Assembly (NCBI RefSeq): GCF_049723905.1
Contig: NZ_JBJKFD010000001.1
Span: 4,278,001 to 4,342,000, forward strand
DNA length: 64,000 bases
Reading direction: 5' to 3'
Origin: G963665185 sp049723905
GTDB taxonomy: Bacteria > Desulfobacterota > Desulfovibrionia > Desulfovibrionales > Desulfovibrionaceae
In this document: positions 59,874 to 64,000 of the stretch, piece by piece
How the letters are laid out: each line of letters begins with the position of its first letter
Position numbering within the stretch: position 1 is the first letter of the stretch
Translations under genes and position numbers: made by a program
The notes under the pieces: generated by a model
What the model was told of the DNA's origin: nothing
Databases searched by the model: none
What the model saw: only the letters and a program-made list of their open reading frames with translations

Positions 59874-61613
59874 ATGAGCTTTTTCGGACGTTTCAAACCC
59901 GATTTCTGGGACAGCAAGCAGCAGGAAGGCGATCGCATCGCCGGTCTGTTCGACTACCGCAGTACGTGGCGCAAGGCCGTTGTTCTGTTGGCCGTCGTGG
60001 CTCTGGTTCCGCTTATGCTGATGACCTTCATCGACTACAGCGTAACCAAACACTCGCTGAAGTCCGAAAACCTGCTGAATCTGGCACGGGTGACGTCCAA
60101 TACCCGGCGGGTGGTCAACCACTACCTTGGGGAGCGGAGAAATGCCCTGCAGTACGTTGTCCACAAGGAGACCATAGAGACGCTTCGCAAGCCGGAACGG
60201 CTGGGAGGCATTCTGGATTCCCTGAAGAGGAGCTTCGGCGGGTTCATGGATCTCGGCCTCATCAGTGCCACAGGCACCCAGGTCGCCTACATCGGGCCTT
60301 ACAATCTTCAGGGGCGGGACTATGCGGGCCAGGAATGGTTCCGCAACACCCTTGAACACGGAACGTATATAAGTGGTGTTTTTCTCGGCTTCCGGGATGT
60401 GCCGCATATTATCGTGGCCGTGCTTTGTCCCGGTTCCGTAAATGGCGAGCGCTACGTTTTGCGGGCCACGCTGGATACGGAACAATTCAACAATCTGCTC
60501 TCGTCCATAGATCTGAACGCGGGCGGGGATGTCTTTCTCATCGACAATAACGGTGTGCTGCAAACACCGGCGCGCCACCATGGGCGGGTTCTCTCGCCCG
60601 TGGGGCTGCCGGTGCCAGGCTACTCCGACAGCACCAGGGTGCTGGAAACCAAGGAAAAGGACGGCACCGAGGTCATGGCCGGTTACGCCTACATCTCGGA
60701 TACGCCGTTCATTCTCATGGTGGTCAAGGACACTTCCAGGTTGATGCGTCCGTGGGAAGCCATCCGGATTGAACTCATCTGGCTGCTGTCCATAAGCATC
60801 CTCCTTATTTTGATGGCTATTGTCGGGGTGGCCACCCGGATGGTCAGCAAGATTTTCATGGCCGACCAGACCAGGGTGAAAACCCTGGAAAACATGGAGC
60901 ATACCAACCGCATGGCGTCCATCGGGCGGCTTGCGGCAGGGGTGGCGCACGAGATCAACAATCCTCTGGCCATCATCAACGAAAAGGCCGGGCTTATTCA
61001 GGATCTCTTCACCCTGAAGAAGGAATACCAGGACGATCCCAAGCTGATGAGTTCCATCGACTCCATTCTGTTTTCGGTGCGGCGTTGTGGAACCATCACC
61101 AAGCGGCTGCTCGGTTTTGCCCGCCAATTGGACGTGGCCGTCGAGGAAATTGATTTCCGCGGGCTGGTCGGCGAGGTGGTCGGCTTCCTGAACAAGGAGG
61201 CGGAATACCGCAGCATCAGCATCAATCTGGACATTCCCGACGACCTGCCCTGGCTGCATACGGACAAGGGCCGATTGCAGCAGGTGGTGCTCAACCTTTT
61301 GACCAATGCCTTCCAGGCCATGAAGGACGAGGGCAACCTGACCATTTCCGCCTATGTGCAGGACGGGGAACTCTCCTTTACAGTGCGGGACGACGGGTGC
61401 GGTATTCCGGAAAAACATTTGAAACGAATTTTCGAGCCCTTCTTTTCCACCAAGAAAGGAAGCGGGGGAACAGGACTGGGACTGTTCATCACCTTCGGTC
61501 TGGTCCAGGAACTGGGGGGACACATGCAGGTGGAAAGTGAGGAAGGCGTTGGAACGGCCTTCACCATCACGCTGCCGCTGCGTCCGCAGCCCAAGGAGAA
61601 GGGGAACGCATGA
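59874..61613 (+). CDS. Membrane sensor histidine kinase
   Basis: 579 residues. Membrane segments at about 36-56 and 303-325 flank a periplasmic dCache-type sensor (FMDLGLISATGTQVAYIGPYN, YVLRATLDTEQFNNLL). Then HisKA with His359 in GVAHEINNPLAII, and HATPase with N-box LLTNAFQAM, DDGCGIPEKHLKRIFEPFF and GTGLGLFI. NtrB-like subtype. The gene overlaps the next receiver gene by 4 bases, its likely partner. Confidence 0.95.
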   Translation: MSFFGRFKPDFWDSKQQEGDRIAGLFDYRSTWRKAVVLLAVVALVPLMLMTFIDYSVTKHSLKSENLLNLARVTSNTRRVVNHYLGERRNALQYVVHKETIETLRKPERLGGILDSLKRSFGGFMDLGLISATGTQVAYIGPYNLQGRDYAGQEWFRNTLEHGTYISGVFLGFRDVPHIIVAVLCPGSVNGERYVLRATLDTEQFNNLLSSIDLNAGGDVFLIDNNGVLQTPARHHGRVLSPVGLPVPGYSDSTRVLETKEKDGTEVMAGYAYISDTPFILMVVKDTSRLMRPWEAIRIELIWLLSISILLILMAIVGVATRMVSKIFMADQTRVKTLENMEHTNRMASIGRLAAGVAHEINNPLAIINEKAGLIQDLFTLKKEYQDDPKLMSSIDSILFSVRRCGTITKRLLGFARQLDVAVEEIDFRGLVGEVVGFLNKEAEYRSISINLDIPDDLPWLHTDKGRLQQVVLNLLTNAFQAMKDEGNLTISAYVQDGELSFTVRDDGCGIPEKHLKRIFEPFFSTKKGSGGTGLGLFITFGLVQELGGHMQVESEEGVGTAFTITLPLRPQPKEKGNA

Positions 61614-61987
61614 AGATACTGCTTGTGGATGACGAGTCCGAGTTTGTGGCAACCATGGCCGAGCGGCTGGAAATGCGGGGGATTGATGCAGACTGGGCGG
61701 CAAGCGGGGAAGACGCACTGGAAAAGGCACAGACCGGTTGCTTTGACGTCGCCGTGCTGGACATGAAAATGCCCCGCATAGGCGGACTGGACCTGCGCCG
61801 TCGTCTGTCTTCCATCTGTCCGGAAATGAAGTTCATTTTTCTTTCGGGCCACGGCTCGGAAAACGACTTCCGGATCGGCTCGGCAGAGGCGGAATACTAT
61901 CTGATCAAACCCGTACAGATCGGTGAGTTGATCGAAAAAATACATCTGGCCGTGGGAGCCTCGTCCCGGCCTGGAGAATCATCGTGA
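61610..61987 (+). CDS. Single-domain response regulator
   Basis: 125 residues, receiver only: LLVDDES, Asp51 in VLDMKMPRIGG, Lys100 in YLIKPVQIG. The Gly-Gly after the phospho-site (usually DG) is a small departure. Overlaps the kinase gene before it and the GTG of the next gene. Confidence 0.92.
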   Translation: MKILLVDDESEFVATMAERLEMRGIDADWAASGEDALEKAQTGCFDVAVLDMKMPRIGGLDLRRRLSSICPEMKFIFLSGHGSENDFRIGSAEAEYYLIKPVQIGELIEKIHLAVGASSRPGESS

Positions 61988-62679
61988 AAACCCAGCAACA
62001 CCCCATTGGGGAAGACGTTCGTGACGACATGTCGGCAACCGTGCCCAATCGCGACGAACTGCGGTTTTTCGGGCAGGTCAACGCTTCCATTTCGCACGAA
62101 ATGAAGAACGTTCTTGCCGTTATCAACGAGGGGGCAGGCCTGCTGGACGACCTTTGCCTTTTGTCGGCCAAGGGGCGTCCTGTGGACCCGGAGAAATTGG
62201 GACTTGTGGCCCGGTCCATTCTGGGGCAGGTCAAGCGGGGCGACAATATCGTGCGCCGTATGAATTCCTTTGCCCACAGCGTGGACCAGGACGTGCATTC
62301 CTTCAGCCTGCTCGAAACCATGCAGCTTATGGCGGGCATTGGCGAGCGGGTTGCCGCCAGCAAGGGGCTGAAGCTTGACGTGGAGGAATGCGACGAGGTT
62401 ACTATCGAGGCGGACCTGTACGCCGTGGAGCATCTGCTCTTTGCAATGCTTCGTTTTGCGGTGGATACGACGGACGGCGGAGGGAGCCGGCTGCGATTCG
62501 CACTCAGCAATGGCGACGACGGCGTGCTTCTGGCGCTGCGGGGCGTATATCTGCCCGAGGGCATGAAACCGGCCGAGGAACTGACCCGATTGGCCGAGGG
62601 CGTGGGGGCACGGATGGACCACGACGCGGCTGAAGGCAGCCTGAACGTTTGGATTCCCGCCCACATGGTCCGCGGATAA
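61984..62679 (+). CDS. Histidine-kinase-like protein with degenerate ATPase domain
   Basis: 231 residues, soluble. Clear HisKA box with His38 in SISHEMKNVLAVINE, but the ATPase part lacks a recognisable N-box Asn (DLYAVEHLLFAMLRFAVD), D-x-G-x-G and G2 motifs. It could be a phosphotransfer (HPt-like) protein, as in Spo0B-type or ChpT-like proteins, which have HisKA-type helices and a vestigial ATPase domain. Starts at GTG overlapping the receiver gene stop. Confidence 0.8.
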   Translation: MKTQQHPIGEDVRDDMSATVPNRDELRFFGQVNASISHEMKNVLAVINEGAGLLDDLCLLSAKGRPVDPEKLGLVARSILGQVKRGDNIVRRMNSFAHSVDQDVHSFSLLETMQLMAGIGERVAASKGLKLDVEECDEVTIEADLYAVEHLLFAMLRFAVDTTDGGGSRLRFALSNGDDGVLLALRGVYLPEGMKPAEELTRLAEGVGARMDHDAAEGSLNVWIPAHMVRG

Positions 62680-62725
62680 CCAGGAAGATTTGTAAGCCAG
62701 CAAGCCTTTGAGAGGAGATACAAGA

Positions 62726-63154
62726 ATGGCAGAACGGGTTTTGCTTATCGATGACGAAAAAGAGTTTTTGGAGAATCTGTCCCAACGCATGGAACTTCGC
62801 GGTATGGAGGTCAGTACGGCCACGTCCGGCGATGAAGCCGTAAATGCGGTGGACAACGGGGCCTACGACGCCATTGTCCTGGATTTGCAGATGCCGGGAA
62901 TGGACGGGCTGGAGGTTCTACGGCAGATAAAGAAAACCCATCCGGAAATGCAGGTCATTCTGCTGTCCGGGCAGGCCACCCTGGAAAAGGGCATCGAAGC
63001 CATGAAACTGGGAGCCATGGACTTTATGGAAAAGCCTGCGGACATCGATGCCCTGGCCGAACGGGTCAAGAAGGCCAAGTACCGTAAGCTGGTTCTGGTG
63101 GAAAAGGGCACCGAGTCCAAGATGAAGGAAATAATGGGCACCAAGGCCTGGTAA
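62726..63154 (+). CDS. Single-domain response regulator
   Basis: 142 residues. LLIDDE, Asp53 in VLDLQMPGMDG, Lys103 in FMEKPADID; a short basic tail follows and no output domain. RBS GAGAGGAGA precedes the ATG. Closely similar in layout to the receiver domain of the 405-residue fusion at 58626, suggesting gene duplication within the operon. Confidence 0.93.
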   Translation: MAERVLLIDDEKEFLENLSQRMELRGMEVSTATSGDEAVNAVDNGAYDAIVLDLQMPGMDGLEVLRQIKKTHPEMQVILLSGQATLEKGIEAMKLGAMDFMEKPADIDALAERVKKAKYRKLVLVEKGTESKMKEIMGTKAW

Positions 63155-63191
63155 AACATTTGAATGCGACGGGACTGACTTTTCGTCTTGC

Positions 63192-64000
63192 ATGGATTGT
63201 TGCGTGATTGCTCCTCCTCACCCGTTGTACTGCCGCAGTCATGGCGCGGCCCCTTACCGGGCCGCAGTGCTGCACGGTGGTCCCGGCGCACCCGGCTCGG
63301 CTGCTTCTTTGTGCAGGGCTCTGAGCGGGCTGTGCAGCCTGCTGGAACCTTGGCAGACAAAAAACAGTGTTTCCGAACTCCTGGCGGAGTTGCATGACGA
63401 TCTCACCACCTGCGGTGAGCCGCCCTTTCTTCTTGTCGGCCACTCCTGGGGAGCGTGGCTCGGCTGGATGTTTGCGGCCCGGTTTCCCGAACTGGTCGCC
63501 AAGCTGATTCTTGTGGGAAGCGGTCCTTTCGAGCAACGGTACGCCAAAGGCATAATGGAGTGCCGTCTTGCCCGGCTGTCTCCCGACGAGCGGGCCGAGG
63601 TCCCTCGGCTTGTTTCCGGGCTGCAAAAGGGAGGGGCGGAAGCCGACGGCCTGTTGCAGCGGTTCGGGCAGCTTATGAACAAGGCCGATTCCTATGATCC
63701 CGTGCCTGAAAAAAGTCAGGAAGAAGATTCTCAGGAAAAAGAGCATCAGAAAAACGGGCACCAGGAAACGGGATGTAATTTGCAGCAGCACGTGGCCGTA
63801 TGGAACGAGGCAGAAGCCATGCGGCGCAGCGGTGAACTTTTACGCCTGGGCCATAAGATCGTTTGCCCGGTAGTGGCTGTGCAGGGGGAGTACGATCCCC
63901 ACGGCTGCGAGGGGGTGCAAGCACCTCTTGCCGCGGTGCTCAACAATTTTCAGTTCGTGTCATTGCCCCGCTGCGGGCACTCGCCCTGGCTTGAACGGCA
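63192..64000 (+). CDS. Alpha/beta hydrolase (partial, runs off the window)
   Basis: 269 residues visible, open to the edge. Oxyanion motif LHGGPGAPGS near 26, nucleophile elbow GHSWGAW near 91, acid in QGEYDPHG, and histidine in RCGHSPW close to the end, so the full triad is present. A hydrophilic linker of about 20 residues rich in Glu, Gln and Lys lies after residue 170 in the lid region. Substrate unknown. It begins 37 bases after the last receiver gene and could be in the same transcript. The ATG at 63192 has no obvious RBS. Confidence 0.85.
   Translation, partial: MDCCVIAPPHPLYCRSHGAAPYRAAVLHGGPGAPGSAASLCRALSGLCSLLEPWQTKNSVSELLAELHDDLTTCGEPPFLLVGHSWGAWLGWMFAARFPELVAKLILVGSGPFEQRYAKGIMECRLARLSPDERAEVPRLVSGLQKGGAEADGLLQRFGQLMNKADSYDPVPEKSQEEDSQEKEHQKNGHQETGCNLQQHVAVWNEAEAMRRSGELLRLGHKIVCPVVAVQGEYDPHGCEGVQAPLAAVLNNFQFVSLPRCGHSPWLER

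Overview
The window is about 64 kb of GC-rich, gene-dense bacterial chromosome. The gene content points to a sulfate-reducing Desulfovibrionales-type bacterium: a PerR-like regulator beside rubrerythrin and rubredoxin, a DctPQM TRAP transporter, hrcA-grpE-dnaK, a heterotrimeric GatCAB amidotransferase with gatB apart from gatCA, a SulP permease joined to two-component genes, and many TPR envelope proteins. The lineage is inferred from these families, not from a marker gene. No tRNA, rRNA, phage or replication origin was seen.

Layout. 0-7 kb: an ABC-F ATPase, a DUF333-like lipoprotein, a Nudix hydrolase, metF, asd and a class IV aminotransferase. 7.5-10.8 kb: a GT4 glycosyltransferase, then an AT-rich HNH nuclease gene cut in two by an IS5-type element. 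11-12.5 kb: a MetE-like methyltransferase under a clear cobalamin riboswitch. 13-19 kb: alanine racemase, a TRAP transporter and a VanX-type D-Ala-D-Ala dipeptidase in one direction, facing a divergent IclR regulator, which looks like a D-alanine scavenging locus. 19-28.5 kb: mnmA, gatC-gatA, a large LppC/LpoA-like lipoprotein, dnaK, grpE and hrcA. 29-35.5 kb: a nucleoside hydrolase, a lone receiver protein, a Nif11-like small protein with a 56-residue membrane partner, perR-rubrerythrin-rubredoxin and a chemoreceptor. 35.7-38.3 kb: mtnA-gatB.

38.4-40.8 kb holds a tandemly duplicated locus. Each copy has an AT-rich leader and a tiny type I-E CRISPR array (three spacers and two spacers). An IS1595-type element sits in the second leader, and the first copy keeps the matching empty site. 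No cas gene is present. 41-51 kb is a long leftward block of envelope genes: a TPR protein, a TPR-amidase, a SpoIID-like protein, a large lipoprotein, and a five-gene run of exported proteins of unknown role with FlgT-like and CsgG/LpoB-like features, ended by a strong terminator. 51-64 kb contains YjbQ, a TPR protein, an MFS permease plus AHL-lactonase-like metallo-hydrolase divergent from a TetR regulator with three operator-like palindromes, and a SulP transporter followed by an unusual signalling operon: kinase-like/BON/receiver fusion, histidine kinase, receiver, degenerate kinase, receiver, and then an alpha/beta hydrolase running off the edge.

Intergenic spaces are rich in at least six families of hairpin-forming dispersed repeats (called A to F here), often stacked and once nested. 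They account for most of the non-coding sequence.
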